From: Merluccius polli
Lineage: Eukaryota; Chordata; Actinopteri; Gadiformes; Merlucciidae
Assembly: GCA_030340625.1 (NCBI GenBank)
Contig: JAOPHQ010000597.1
Coordinates: 43,501-107,500 of the forward strand
Direction: 5' to 3'
Length of the DNA stretch: 64,000 nucleotides
Part shown: positions 19,553 through 31,307 of the stretch, one piece after another
Layout: each line of letters begins with the position of its first letter
How positions within the stretch are numbered: the stretch's first letter is position 1
The notes under the pieces: model-generated
Database searches by the model: none
What the model was told of the DNA's origin: nothing
What the model saw: the letters and a program-made list of their open reading frames with translations, nothing else
Made by a program: the position numbers and the translations under genes

Positions 19553-21716
19553 GTGCCGGGTCCAGGCTGCAATACTGATACCAATAATGTTCTCCCCCAG
19601 GAAAAGTCAGGGCCCTATGGAGTTCAGATAGCCTTCTCAATCCCTGTGATGACAGGTAACAGAAGAATGGTTAAACTGGTGAGAAATAAAAAGGGTAAAT
19701 CTGCCAATTTATTAAGTATAGCATGTCAACCTCGAAATATACCAGTGTCTCCTGCTATCTCCACAAGATTAGCTCTACTCAATATCAGATCACTAGTCAA
19801 CAAATCACTGTTAGTTAATGACGTCATTATGACCTATGATCTAGATCTTTTACTTCTTAGTGAAACATGGCTGACTGAAGGTAGCTGTTGTGCTATTCTC
19901 AATGAGGCAGCACCAACAAATTTCAGTTTTATGAACAAGTGTCGAACTGGTAAGAAAGGCGGGGGAGTTGCTGCCATCTTTAAATCTGTATTTCAGTGCA
20001 AGGAAATTACATTAGGTGATTTTAGCTCTTTTGAATATCTGTTTTTTACTAAAAGGTGATCCAAAAGTTCTTTTTTTAATCATGTATAGACCTCCAAGAT
20101 ACTCAGGAAAATTCATTGATGAGTTTGCTGAACTGCTGTCAGTTATCTGCACTGACTACAACTTTTTTATCATAACGGGATTTTAACATTCACGTAGACA
20201 ATAACATGGACAGTAATGCCAAAGAACTCTGCTCTACTTGACACTTTTGGCCTCTTGCAACATGTGAAAGGGCCCACACACACTCGAGGCCACACTCTGG
20301 ATCTGGTTATCTCTAAAGGTGTTAACATTTCTTCTGTGTGTTCTTTGACTTACAGATCATTCCAAATGTTCACCTCTGTGTCTGTTAAGAGAAGGTACAT
20401 AAATGAGAATACCAGTGCAACGTTTATGGAGGCTATAGCTATGTCACCAACTGTGAGTGCAGAGTCAGTTGATGAACTCCTAGATAAATTTAACTGGAAA
20501 ATCTCAAATGTCATGGATGCTGTTGCACCTATTAAAACTAAGACGACCTTGATCAGAAAGAAAACACCATGGAGGAACACTATGATGGTAAAGGCTTTAA
20601 AAACAGAATGCAGGAAAGCAGATTGTAAGTGGAGAAAAACTAAACTTCAAATTCACCATGACCTCTACAAAATAAGTCTTTGTAATTTTAACTATGAGTT
20701 ACTCAAGGCTAGACAGCGACACTTTTCTGAAATTATTAATAAGAACATCAACAACACTCGCACTCTGTTTGCTATGGTTGATAAGCTGACAAACCCCCCT
20801 AAACAGACAGCTCCAGAACTCCTTTCCACAGCAAAATGCAATGAATTTGCTTGATTTTTCAGTGAAAAAATCCAGTCCATGAGGTTAAATATTAACACAA
20901 ATCAATAAAACAATAAAATAACGCAATCCCTAAGACCTCCCAGGAATAACTCAACTGCGATGTCAGAATTTAATACAGTTGACCAAAAAACCATAGAGGA
21001 AACAGTTCAGCATCTAAAACCATCAACATGCTGTCTTGACACAATGCCATCAGACTTTTTAAAAACTATTGTGAACTTTGTCCAAATAGATTTGCGACAA
21101 ATACTAAATAGCTCACTTCAATCGGGCACATTTCCTAAAACCCTAAAAGTAGCTGCCATTAAGCCACTCTTAAAAAAGAGAACGCTGGATGCTTCTATGT
21201 TAACCAACTACAGACCTATCTCAAATCTTCCTTTTATAGCCAAGATCATTGAGAAAGTGGTTTTTAATCAACTCAGCAATTTATTGAATTCCAGTGGCCT
21301 TTTTGACAAATTTCAATCAGGCTTCCGACCTCATCACAGTACAGAAACAGCTCTTATTAGAGTGTTAAATGATATTGGGTTAAACACTGACTCAGGCAAG
21401 GTCAGTTCTGGTCCTGTTGGATCTCAGGGCTGCATTTGACACTGTGGAGCACAGTATATTGTTGAACAGGTTGGAAACTTGGGCAGGACTCAGTCTTAGA
21501 ACAGTCTTAGAATGGTTCAGGTCCTACTTGGAAGAGCGGAGTTATTTTGTGACCATTGGAAGTTATGAATCCAATCGAATGGCTATGACACGTGGAGTTC
21601 CTCAGGGGTCAGTTCTTGGACCCCTTCTGTTCAGTCTATATATGCTGCCTTTGGGTCAAGTTCTGCAGAACTCTAATGTAGACTATCACAGTTATGCAGA
21701 TGACAGATATACATAG
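19553..21716 (+). pseudogene. L2 LINE #2 ORF2: endonuclease and RT to the catalytic site
   Basis: Pieces in order: ALLNIRSLVNKSLLVN, LLLSETWLTEG, GKKGGGVAAIFKS (endonuclease; 19769-20059); a broken stretch with RPPRYSGKFIDEF and FNIHVD-like sequence; GPTHTRGHTLDLVISKG (20260-20330); a linker to 20854; VAAIKPLLKKRTL, NYRPISNLPFIAKIIEKVV, FQSGFRPHHSTETAL (RT fingers), then a frame shift near 21415 to DLRAAFDTVEHSILLNRL, MTRGVPQGSVLGPLLFSLYM and HSYADDRY, where the catalytic YADD is preserved. At least four frameshifts or stops are present. Confidence 0.85.
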
Positions 21717-21814
21717 CACTGTCCTCAGATGACTACAGTCCAATACAGTCATTGTGTCACTGTTTAGAGCAAGTAACAAATTGGATGAACCAAAATTTCC
21801 TTCAATTAAATCAG

Positions 21815-22444
21815 TGACAATAACCAGGAAGGACGCAGGACTCAGGTGCAGAGATTACGCTTGAACAATTTATTGAAATAAACAAAAGGGCTATAAAAAC
21901 TACAACTGATCACAAGAAAAAAACAGGCTATGAAAGATAACAACAAAGACCGCTCCAATCGGAGGGAGTATTCACTCTAATAAAGAACACTAAACTAAAA
22001 ATCACTCCTACAAAACTGGAGACTATCGACTGAAACAAAAGGACTGTGAAAGATAACAACAAAAAACCGCTCCAATCGGAGGAAGTAATCACTCTACTAA
22101 AGAAACGCTAAACCAAAAACACTCCAAAAAACTGGAGACTAATCACTATACGAAAGCAACAGGTAAGAGACAAGATCGGTGGCTGTGGGCTGTGAGAGAG
22201 GCCTGGCATGAACGAAAGATCGAAACACACTGACACCAGAACAAGGGAGACGCAGACTATTTAACACATGGAGGGAAAGGGGAACAGGTGCACACAATCA
22301 GGAATCAGGGGAGACAATCAGACTGGTGACACATGTGGAAGGGCAAGTGATCTGAAACGAGAGGGGAGTTAATTTTCAAAATAAAACAGGAAGTCACAAG
22401 ACAAAATAAAACCCAGAATAACACAACCTCACCGCGGCGTGACA
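21815..22444 (-). mobile_element. Solo LTR (630 bp), minus orientation
   Basis: TGACAATAAC...CGGCGTGACA, flanked by the 5-bp duplication ATCAG (21810-21814, 22445-22449). Removing it restores the RT frame (QLNQ|DKTEV). Read on the minus strand it begins TGTCACGCCGCGG, has an AATAAA-type signal (CAATAAATTG) near its end and closes CCTGGTTATTGTCA, a layout common in fish gypsy LTRs. A ~119-bp internal tandem duplication is present (about 21928-22165). Confidence 0.9.
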
Positions 22445-23146
22445 ATCAGGACAAAACTGAGGTAACTGTTTTTGGCAATAAAGAGAAGAGGATTGCCGTC
22501 AGTAAACATCTCGAGTCACTCTCTCTAAAAACTAGGGACCAAGTCAGAAACCTTGGCGTGCTGATAGACTCAGATTTGACCTTCAGCAGTCATATCAAAT
22601 CCATCACCAAAACAGCCTCCTATCAGCTTAAGAACATATCCAGAGTGAAGGGTTTTATGTCTCAAACAGACCAGGAGAAGTTGATTCATGCTTTCATCTC
22701 CAGTAGACTCGACTAGTGTAATGGTCTTCTGACTGGACTCCCACAAAAAAGCATTAAACAGCTGCAGCTCATTCAGAATGCTGCAGCTCGAGTTTTAACC
22801 AGAACAAAGAGATCAGAGCACATTACTCCAGTTCTAAAGTCTTTACACAGGCTCCCAGTCAGCTATAGAATATACTTTAAAGTTCTGCTACTGGGCTACA
22901 AATCACTGAATGGTTTAGGTCCAGAATACATGAATGACATCTTAATACAAACCCAGTAGGGCTCTGAGATCTACTGACTCAGGTCAGATAGTGGAGCCCA
23001 GAGTTGAAATTAAACATGGTGAAGCAGCTTTTAGCTGTTATGCTGCACAAAACTGGAACAAACTACCAGCTGAACTGAAACCAGCCCCAACTGTGAACAT
23101 TTTTAAATCCAGGTTAAAAACACTTCTCTTCTCCTGTGCTTATGAT
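22445..23146 (+). pseudogene. L2 LINE #2 ORF2, C-terminal region
   Basis: Continues after the solo LTR: KTEVTVFGNKEKRIAV, VRNLGVLIDSDLTFSSHIKS, FISSRLD then a TAG (22714-22716) in place of the conserved tyrosine codon of LDYCN, GLLTGLPQKSIKQLQLIQNA, HRLPVSYRIYFKVLLLGYKS. A frameshift near 22955 precedes the terminal WNKLPAEL-like block. Confidence 0.85.
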
Positions 23147-23499
23147 TGAGCTCGTTCAAAGCACTTTAAATTGTAATCTTTTTCATTTGCACTATGTCCT
23201 TTTAAATCATTATTTTATGCTGCTCTATTATAGTATTTTATTTCTTTCTCTTTCTATTCTTCTGTAGTTTTTATTTTTATTCATTTGTTTATTTATTTTT
23301 TATTTTTTATTTTTTTATTTTTTTTATTTTTTTAAAAATTTCAATTCTTACTGTTAAATGTTTGTTTTATGTAAAGCGCATTGAGTTGCCATTGTGTATG
23401 AAATGCGCTATATAAATAAAGCTGCCTTGCCTTGCCTTGCCTTTTGTAGATAATGTGTTATTACCTTGAGCCTTCTGGCTCCAAGGCAAACGGCACACA

Positions 23500-23568
23500 A
23501 AGAGAGGGGGAGAGAGAGAGAGAGATACAGAGAGACAGAGAGAGATACAGAGAGACAGAGAGCGATAC

Positions 23569-23609
<41 letters not shown>

Positions 23610-23665
23610 GCGAGAGACAGAGAGTGCGAGAGAGGCAGACAGAGAGAGAGATATAGATGTATAGT
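23500..23665 (+). repeat. (AGAG/ACAG)n purine-rich microsatellite
   Basis: Interrupted GAGA and ACAG runs. The long open frames here are translation of the repeat, not genes. Confidence 0.9.
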
Positions 23666-23864
23666 GTGAGCCAAGGCGGGGCTGGTGCACATCCTATCCA
23701 TCTCCATCTTTTCCACCATGGCTCTCTAATGGCCTCTGATACCCCAAATTAAATTGGGAGCGGATATTAGTGATACACAAGCTGTCGTCAACAAATGCCA
23801 TTTCCCTGGCATATGGGAAATATTACCCAGAAAGGACTGGCTTGCTACCTTGGTGACCCTGAGG

Positions 23865-23866
<2 letters not shown>

Positions 23867-23896
<30 letters not shown>

Positions 23897-23931
23897 ACAC
23901 ACACACACACACACACACGCATGCTCTTGAA

Positions 23932-23970
<39 letters not shown>
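23867..23970 (+). repeat. (CA)n microsatellite
   Basis: Two long CA runs with short interruptions. Confidence 0.95.
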
Positions 23971-23971
<1 letters not shown>

Positions 23972-25934
23972 AATAAGCGGGTTCCACTGGATATGTTGCA
24001 CCTTCACACCTGCGCAGAACACACACAGATACACACTCACATGTACACGCATGCACGCACACATAAGCATACATACTGCATCTCAATACATTGTAGTATT
24101 ATGCCCCCCTCACAAAGAGTACAGTAGTCACAAAAACACTGCAAACAATGCATTGGTGGGGAGTGACTCAGGACCATCTTTAAGTGTGTGCAAATTGGAA
24201 TAATTCCGCCTAGTAAGCATGCAAAATTCATTTGGCACAGGAGAATAGGCTGCTGATATTTCTGTTAGCACTTACTAACTTAACTGTTAGTTACATTTGT
24301 GAAATTATTTTAGCATGAGAGGAATGGGAAGCAGAATACGGAGGGGAGGAATTGCATTTAAGTGGAAAAGGACACAACATTTCTGACTTTGTTGTCAGAG
24401 GCTGTGGGGGGGGGGGGGGTTCAAATTGTTTGTGTATATGGGTGTGTGTGTGTGTGTCTCTCTCTCTTTGTGTTGGGCACGTATACACAAATGTCTTTGT
24501 GTATACATCTATGTGTTTGTATTTGTGTTTATTTGTGCAAAATTGTGTGTGAGGCGGAAAAGAAAAGGAAAGGAAGCACAGTGGAGAACGTGTTCCAGTT
24601 AGAAGCAGCCTCGTGATAATCATGAGCTGCATTACAGCAACTCCAATATGCAATCAACATTTTATTATAATCAGATTAAGAAAACAATAATGGCAAGTGC
24701 AGCTGACATCTAAAAGCCATAACAAGGTTATCTCTGTTGAATTAAGGTTAACATTGGCGTGAACATAACCAATAAACAGACCTAGATTTTTTGTCAATAT
24801 TTGGCTTCATCGGAGCATATAGGTCTCCCTCCTATTAGAATGGAGTATTTAATCTTTGCCGCTACCAAAAGGTCAGAGATTTGCACCACATTTATCTGAG
24901 CTGTAAACAGCTGTTTCGCCAGATAATACATAGGAAAGCATGACAAACATTGGTAACATGTCTAAAGCGAAAAATGAAACTTTTTTCGTGATGTGATCTG
25001 ATCAATGATCTCAATATTCTTAAATATTGGATGATGCAAGAACAGAAGCCAGAACATGTCTAGCAATTTATCTACAGACATGAAAGAAATAGACGTGTGA
25101 GCTAAGCATGTGACGCTTCTGTGAGATATTCGGTCTAGAAGTCGACAACCCATCTCTCGTCAATATAGATTGAATGTAGCGTACACCACCTCACTTGCCA
25201 TCTCTCGTACAACCGTTCCCGCCTGTTTCGATGGAGAAAACATCTCTCTTTGTGTCGCAATCTCACAACCATTTTCAAATTGCGATTTGAAGAGAGATTC
25301 AAAACGCTTGTGTAAACGAGGCCATGCAGATGTCCTCTACCTGTCGTTGGAACAAGTACAACTTCACACAAGTTTACACACAAGTAAACAGTGCTTTATG
25401 TAGTGTTTGTTCCAAACACATCTGTACATTGCCTCAAAACATCGCCTCAAAACGATTATCAATGTTAATAAGCCTAACATATTGATTTATGCTTTACGCA
25501 ACATGTAAATGATTATCATGCCAATAAAGCCTGTTTGAAATGGACGAATGAGAGACAGTCTGAGAGACAACAGAACAAGAGATAGCAACAGAGAGAGCGA
25601 GAGAGCGAGTGGGGGGATGTGGGGTGGGGGTGGAGTGCATGCACACGTTGCATGCAACACATTGCATGCAGAAATATGCCCAACCCCCCCACCCCAAACC
25701 CAGCTATGCTCCCGCCCTGTGGTCTCTGATTACGTTAACAAATAGCATTCCCCATTCAAGTCAACGGAAAGGTTTTCAATGACAGCTCGCATGACAAAAG
25801 GTCAGAGGCAGCCGCGGCAACGCTAATTAAGTCCAATTGGTGAATGTCAGATCCACAAAGGGCAGCACTAATCCCCAGATATTGTCATTCTCACCCCTGC
25901 TCGGCTAACTAAGGATCTCCCCGGGAAGTGTGTT

Positions 25935-26054
25935 TGTGTGTGTGTGTGTGTGTGTGGTGTGCAGGGTGGGGGGGATATGTGTGTATTTGTAGATGTGTGT
26001 GTGTGTGTGCGTGTGTGTGTGTGTGTCTATGTCTGTGTTCATGTGTGTTCGTGT

Positions 26055-26086
<32 letters not shown>

Positions 26087-26103
26087 ATGGGGGGGGGGGG
26101 GGG
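25935..26103 (+). repeat. (GT)n microsatellite with poly-G end
   Basis: Interrupted GT runs ending in a 14-base G run. Confidence 0.95.
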
Positions 26104-26529
26104 TGCTTTTATATGTGCATTCTATTGGGACTGCTTTATTTGTGGCTTCTGGGGAGGTGTGGTCTGGTCCATTCTAGTTGTGTGTGACATTCAGCAAGGG
26201 ATGTAGAGGATTGATGCAGATATTTCTGGTGAAATGCAATAAGGTGTGCAAGCAGACAGGGAATAAGCCAGTTAATAATAAATACAAGAACTTCAGGACT
26301 TTTTTTTAAATGCCAAATGCAAAGAAAATGTATTTGGACCTTTTTTAAGTCAATAACTGCATATGTGACCTTTCCAAGCCTCAGAATTGTCATAAAGATT
26401 ATTATTAAAAATGATCAGATCAGTATAATGTTCTTTACTTCATGAGATGAGGATATTTTAATCAAGAACCAGGCATTCAAAGTAATTTTAATCAGAGATG
26501 GTGTATAAGGGGGATTCTGAGAAATGGCT

Positions 26530-26663
26530 TTGTGTGTGTTTGTGTGTGTATGTGTGTCTTTGTGTGTGTGTGTGTGTGGGGGGGGGGGGGGGGTGTCTGT
26601 GTGAGGTCAGAAGGGGCACCATGCTTGATCATGTACTCTCTCCAGGATGTGTATGTGCATGCG

Positions 26664-26718
<55 letters not shown>

Positions 26719-26780
26719 GGTGGGGGGATACATGTGTGTATTTGTAGGTGCATTAAGTGTATGTGTGTGTGTGTGGACCT
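26530..26780 (+). repeat. (GT)n microsatellites with poly-G
   Basis: GT runs separated by a G run (26579-26593) and unique sequence; the longest pure GT run is near 26667-26715. Confidence 0.95.
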
Positions 26781-27284
26781 AGCATGGCCACATGTAGGTT
26801 GTAATGAGCCCCGGTGGTGTGTCTCCAGTGGTCTGTCTATTGATCATTAGCTTGCTATCCGTGTGCTAATTTCAACCAGGACAGAGAAGCGCCAGCACTG
26901 CCTGTTAACAGGCCTTTTTTGTGCATGTGCATGTGTGTGTGTGTGTGAATGTGTGTGTGTGTGTTTGTGTGTGTGTGTATCTGTGTGTGAATGACTTTGT
27001 GATTGTGTTCGTGTTTGTGTGTTGCCAGTAATGTGTACGTGGTGTTGATAAAGGATGTGTGCAGGCCTATATGTGTAGCTGTGGTGTTCATGTTAAATCT
27101 TGTTAGGTGTGTTGGAAGCGGTGGCAGCGGCGATGGCGTGAATTTGGAAAAGTTCAGCTTTGTTGTTGTGTTGAAGATGAGGAGGCCGCTTCCGGCTTCC
27201 CGCTCTGCTCATTAGGGATGTTTATATTCACAAAGCCAGGAGTCACAGAGTTGATGCAGAAATGACTCACTGGGAATTGCTGGT

Positions 27285-27334
<50 letters not shown>

Positions 27335-27962
27335 AAAGATAAGAAAAGCAAGCAAAATTAATGAAAGAAGCCTTGTAAAAATATCAAAATAAGGAACTAA
27401 TTGGGAAAATGTTGTCGCATGAATGCATGAAGCAATAGGGTCTATATATTATATAAACTATGTATTAAGTACTTCCTTTAAAAAAAAAAAGATTTGTGTC
27501 TGTTACTTAAATTTGCACTGTGGTTTTCGAGATGGCTTCATGAACCATGTTAAGAAAAGCAACCATTTAAAAGTATTGTGATTCTGTTTTTTATTTTGTA
27601 TTCAACACTCAAATACCACAGTTGCACACAACAACCCCCATTCATTGAAAGGCACAATCTATGGAAACAATAAGAGTAATTTATTGAAAAGAAAAGAAAA
27701 AAGAATCCCATAATGCAGAGGTGAATAAGTAGTAAATATGCCTCTCATAATGAATGGTACCTTGGTGGGCACTATATAATCAGTGACTGAGTCCTCCAAT
27801 GCTTGTGAAGAGTTTAGGGCTGTTCGCCTTCAAGAGGGCAAGTCAATCAGGCCATATGATGACAAGCACACACCTAGAGAACAGGACACATATGTGCACA
27901 CACACGCACATACACAAGCACATGCACACACACACGCACAGCAAACACACTACACACACCAC

Positions 27963-29009
27963 TATGGGGGGCATTTTATGCCAGCGAACTATACTAAAAC
28001 GCCTAAACCGCGTCGCCTACGTCTGCATAAAGACTGAAAAATACGCGTGCGTACAGGCATGCGTATTGCGAGTACACCAAAACTGAAGGGGTGACGGGTG
28101 ATAAGTGTCATGCCACGTGCGAACGCAGCGGACGCCTGTGTGCACGCTCGTCTCAATGTACAAATAACCCAGACAAAAAAAAAAACGGAAAATGTTTTTT
28201 GTTTTTTGTTTAAAATGTAAAAAAAAGAGAAAAAAAGCACGGTATTTCATTTTTCACGTTTTTTTTGGTTAAAACGAAATATCAAACTGACAAAAGCTAG
28301 GCCTACATGGACCTGTTAGTCTCTCTCTCTCTCTCTCTCTCTTAAGGTTTGAATGATATCGAATTGATATTTAATGATAGTAAGGGTGAAAGGGATAATT
28401 AAAATAATTTCAGCTACTTAAAAATAAAAATATGACAGCTTTGATGGGGCTTGGGGTTCATCTATAACTTATGCTTTCTTATAAACAATCCCGTAAGAAC
28501 CCGCGATTAAAAACAATTACGGCCGGCCGGCTCGGCCTGAAATCGTCCGGCCGTTCGGGAAATGTCCCGAACCTCCCTATGGCCGCCCGTCCCTAAACTG
28601 TCACATCGTCTCTCTTGGTAATACATGGACTGCTTGAATTGTGAAGCGAAGCAGCTGTTAAACTCAAAATTTGTCATCATGAAGTAAATGATTATTTGTA
28701 CATTGAAACGAGCGTGCGCACAGGCGTCCGCTGCGTTAACGCGTGGCACGGCACCAATGACCCGTCGCTATTGGATTTCCACAAACACTACACAGCGTGT
28801 GCCTGTACGCTCAACAGTCACGCGTGGTATTCACGTCACGTATTTGAGGCGTAGTTCACCCGTCACGCACACGTCACGTAGGTACGTGACGCTTGTCTGT
28901 CCATTGAAAGTGAATGGAATTTACACGCGCACGTTAGAGGTTTGATGTCATCGCATAGGCGCTGTACACGCGTTTTAGTATAGTTCGCTGGCATAAAATG
29001 CCCCCCATA
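27963..29009. mobile_element. 1.05-kb inverted-repeat DNA element
   Basis: Ends TATGGGGGGCATTTTATGCC (27963) and its complement (ending 29009), with the match extending to about 45 bp (CAGCGAACTATACTAAAACG). CACCAC flanks both ends (27957-27962, 29010-29015). Inner segments 28110-28165 and 28688-28755 are also inverted copies, so the arms are really long and interrupted. It has no transposase; the interior includes a GC-rich GGCCGGCCGG patch near 28522. It is inserted in a CA-rich locus. Confidence 0.85.
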
Positions 29010-29030
29010 CACCACGCACGCACACACACA

Positions 29031-29209
29031 CACTGGCGTAACAACGTGATGATGGGCCCCGGTGCAAATAATATTTTAGGGCCCCCGCGGTTGTTGGGGG
29101 GGGGTGCTGCGCGATTGTTGACGGGGGGGGGGGTGCTGCGCGATTGTTGACGGGGGAGGCCCCCCCCGGCGTCTGGGCCCCGGTTGCACTGTCGATAGTT
29201 ACGCCAGTG
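29031..29209. mobile_element. Small MITE (hAT-like ends)
   Basis: CACTGGCGTAAC at 29031 and GTTACGCCAGTG ending at 29209 are perfect inverted ends around a G/C-run interior with a duplicated GTGCTGCGCGATTGTTGACG module. The flanks are CA repeats, so the target duplication cannot be read. The end sequence is a common fish hAT-type MITE pattern. Confidence 0.75.
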
Positions 29210-29315
29210 CACACACACACACACACATGTACAGAAACTGCACAGAGCATTGTGTCAACACAAATGGACACAAAACACACACACACACAAAACACATACA
29301 CACACTTAAACACGT

Positions 29316-30877
29316 TGGGCCAATTGCTCTGTCAGTTAGCATTGCGTTAGCTGTGCTGCGCTTTAAAACCGTACTCCTTAAAACGGAGGTTTTGGAGTTT
29401 AACACGCAGCTGCGCACGAAGTTAAACCTGATTGCTGTGTAATGACCGACACAGGATCAGCTGATTCCTAGTTAAACTCGGGTTAAACCGGAAGTACTCT
29501 GATTTCTCGTTATACTCCAGCAGATGCAGTCTTAACTTAATGTTGGATGCATTTTGTGCTATAATTACCAACAAAAACTTAATGGGAATGTAAAGTGAAC
29601 TTTAATATAATAAAACGCAAATAATGTTGAAATATATTATGAAATATTCTAGGCTACTTTTTGTGGAAATCTGAGTCTGGAATCTGAATCTGCCCTCACC
29701 TATGTCAATCAATCAATCAATTACTTGTCATTGTTTTCTCTTGGTGTGCATGCAAACGTGATTAATTAATGAATTGAAGACGAATTAATATGCAAGTAAT
29801 TAGGGTAATTCCACGCCTATAAATTCTCGGAGAAGGAGAGGGTCGTTAGGATGAACATGTCTCGGATAGAGAACTATAACGAGGAGCAGAAGTTATATTT
29901 ATTGTACTGCATTCGAGGTGTTGTGGACATGGTGGAAGATGCTAGGAAAGACACCACCACCACGCTCCGAAGAAAGTCTGTTTGGGATGATCTCTCAAAC
30001 ACATTTAACAGTAGATTTTCCAGCAGAAGACCGAGCAGCCCGGTGTCATGTTCGTGTTCCAAAGGATGAGGCCGTGGTTAGTAAGTAACTTAGTTTAATG
30101 TAACACCTTGATAACAGCATACATGTCTTATACCTGGTCTTGTTCTCTCTACCTATTTATCCTACGTTAGGTTGACTACAAAACAATACTGCCGCCTAGC
30201 GGTCAAACCTGTAATGACATCTAATCATAACACCCGGCACATTTAAAGAATTTATGGAAGCGCTTGAAAGTTGAAGCGCATAATGCTGAGCGGACGCACG
30301 ACCAAGACCTGGGCCCCGTGAGCCGTTAAATATCACTGCTCATTCCAATTGACCTTTTTATGTTTCGTTGAATATACGATCCTCTGTGCGTTCATTTATT
30401 TTTTTACATACAAATAATCTGTTCTTTGTCGAGTTTTAGTTGGGCACTTGTCTATTTAAGCAACTCCTATATTGTAGCCTTTATTGTACTGAAGGCCTAT
30501 CTGGCGTAATAAGTGTAAATGTATCATACATTATTATTAATACTACTAATAATAATAATTCATAAAACTAATTCTGTGTGTGTCGGTTATAATGGAGCCT
30601 TGTTTCATCCTGCAAACTGGTTTAGTCTCCTCTAAAACCATGTCAGTTTCGAGATTAGACTAACACGCACAAAATACGCCCTCTAGTATCTGATGTGAAT
30701 TTCTCTGAAGACACAGCAATTGAGATTAAGGTAAAATGCAGCTGCAGGTTAAACCACAGGTACATATGACACAGCAATGGAGCTTAAGACGTCACGTGAC
30801 TTCTTGCGTCACCGACGAGTTTAAAACCGTGTTAAACTCTAAAAAGTGGCTAAGCTAGCGACAGAGCAATTGCCCCA
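29316..30877 (+). mobile_element. DNA transposon with Myb-like ORF, copy 1
   Basis: Inverted ends (TTGGGCCAATTGCTCTGTC at 29315; GACAGAGCAATTGCCCCA ending 30877). A shorter second copy lies inverted at 46483-47310 and shares the same ends and the 5' ~550 bp. The Gmr1-like LTR begins 2 bp after the right end. The region after the ORF (30070-30870) has no further gene that I can recognise, so the transposase is missing or too decayed. Confidence 0.8.
29851..30069 (+). CDS. Myb/SANT-like transposon protein, partial
   Basis: A 72-residue frame. Residues 8-57 (NEEQKLYLLYCIRGVVDM ... KSVWDDLSNTFNSRF) have the tryptophan and helix spacing of a Myb/SANT-like or MADF-like fold, as found in accessory proteins of Harbinger-type elements. 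The frame ends soon after SSRRPSS, and a splice-donor-like GTAAGT occurs at 30082, so the exon may be longer or the ORF cut short. The same N-terminal 18 codons survive in copy 2 (46573-46635, minus). The start is the ATG at 29851 or 29857. Confidence 0.5.
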   Translation: MNMSRIENYNEEQKLYLLYCIRGVVDMVEDARKDTTTTLRRKSVWDDLSNTFNSRFSSRRPSSPVSCSCSKG

Positions 30878-30878
30878 T

Positions 30879-31280
30879 TGTTACGAACCCCAGTACTTAG
30901 TTGGCATTCATTTTGGTCCCCCCTGCTGGGGCAGGTATGTTTGTGTTCTTTTGCTTTCACCTTTCTCTCCATGTGCCTACAGGTTAATTGCTTATTGGAC
31001 GCACCTGGCCTATTTACACCCTATTTAAGGGCACCCACTTCTGGTCTCTGGTTCTCTCTCATTTCCCAGACCAGAAGGATTGCGTGGCTGGCTTCCTGCT
31101 TCGCCACCGCCTCTCGATTAATTTTACTAAATACTATCCCCTGCGCGGGATCATTATTTTTGGGCCTTTTGGCCACTTGACCATTGTTTCCTGCGGGTTA
31201 CCAAATAAATACCCCTGTTTTGCTAACTTCGTCTGGTTGGTCCATTAATTCTTGTTTGGTGCTTAGCATGGGCCATAACA
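30879..31280 (+). repeat. 5' LTR of the Gmr1-like element
   Basis: Starts TGTTACGAAC and ends GGGCCATAACA (TG...CA with TGTTA/TAACA inverted tips), 402 bp. It has CCTATTTAAGGGC as a TATA-type box (31021) and CCAAATAAATACC as a polyadenylation signal (31200). It is followed after 9 nt by the primer-binding site. Confidence 0.85.
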
Positions 31281-31289
31281 TTAATTAAT

Positions 31290-31307
31290 TGGGGGCTCGT
31301 CCGGGAT
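31290..31307 (+). promoter_or_regulatory. Primer-binding site, tRNA-Pro type
   Basis: TGGGGGCTCGTCCGGGAT is the complement of the 3' end of tRNA-Pro, the same 18-mer used by murine leukaemia virus. Minus-strand DNA synthesis would start here. Confidence 0.9.

Larger units (their letters stand above)
17896..23445 (+). mobile_element. L2-type LINE #2, nearly full length, with a solo LTR insertion
   Basis: On the plus strand: ORF1 (18017-19399), ORF2 (19553-23146 in pieces), then a T/A-rich 3' UTR ending AAAGCGCATTGAGTTGCC...CTATATAAATAAAG and a (CTTGC)n tail at 23426-23443, the usual fish L2-type end. A 630-bp solo LTR sits at 21815-22444. The 5' boundary is set approximately, just upstream of the ORF1 ATG. 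Confidence 0.85.
23700..27962. other. Mostly unique non-coding DNA with microsatellites
   Basis: No coding exon or transposon remnant recognised. Simple repeats: CA at 23867-23970, GT/TC near 24445-24470, GT at 25935-26085 and 26530-26780, GT at 26930-26995, GA at 27290-27330, CA at 27895-27955; poly-G runs at 24408-24418, 26090-26103 and 26579-26593. Between them are compositionally ordinary stretches (24590-24960, 25740-25925, 27110-27285) that could be host regulatory DNA. Confidence 0.5.

Noticed and set aside
23367..23719. Ser/Leu-rich frames of >100 codons
   Set aside because: Translation of the antisense of an AGAG/ACAG microsatellite.
23867..23970. Regular CA blocks considered as a spaced repeat array (CRISPR-like)
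   Set aside because: Simple dinucleotide microsatellite in a eukaryotic genome; no unique spacers.
30846..31248. Three overlapping plus-strand frames of 60-100 codons
   Set aside because: They lie entirely in the LTR of the Gmr1-like element.
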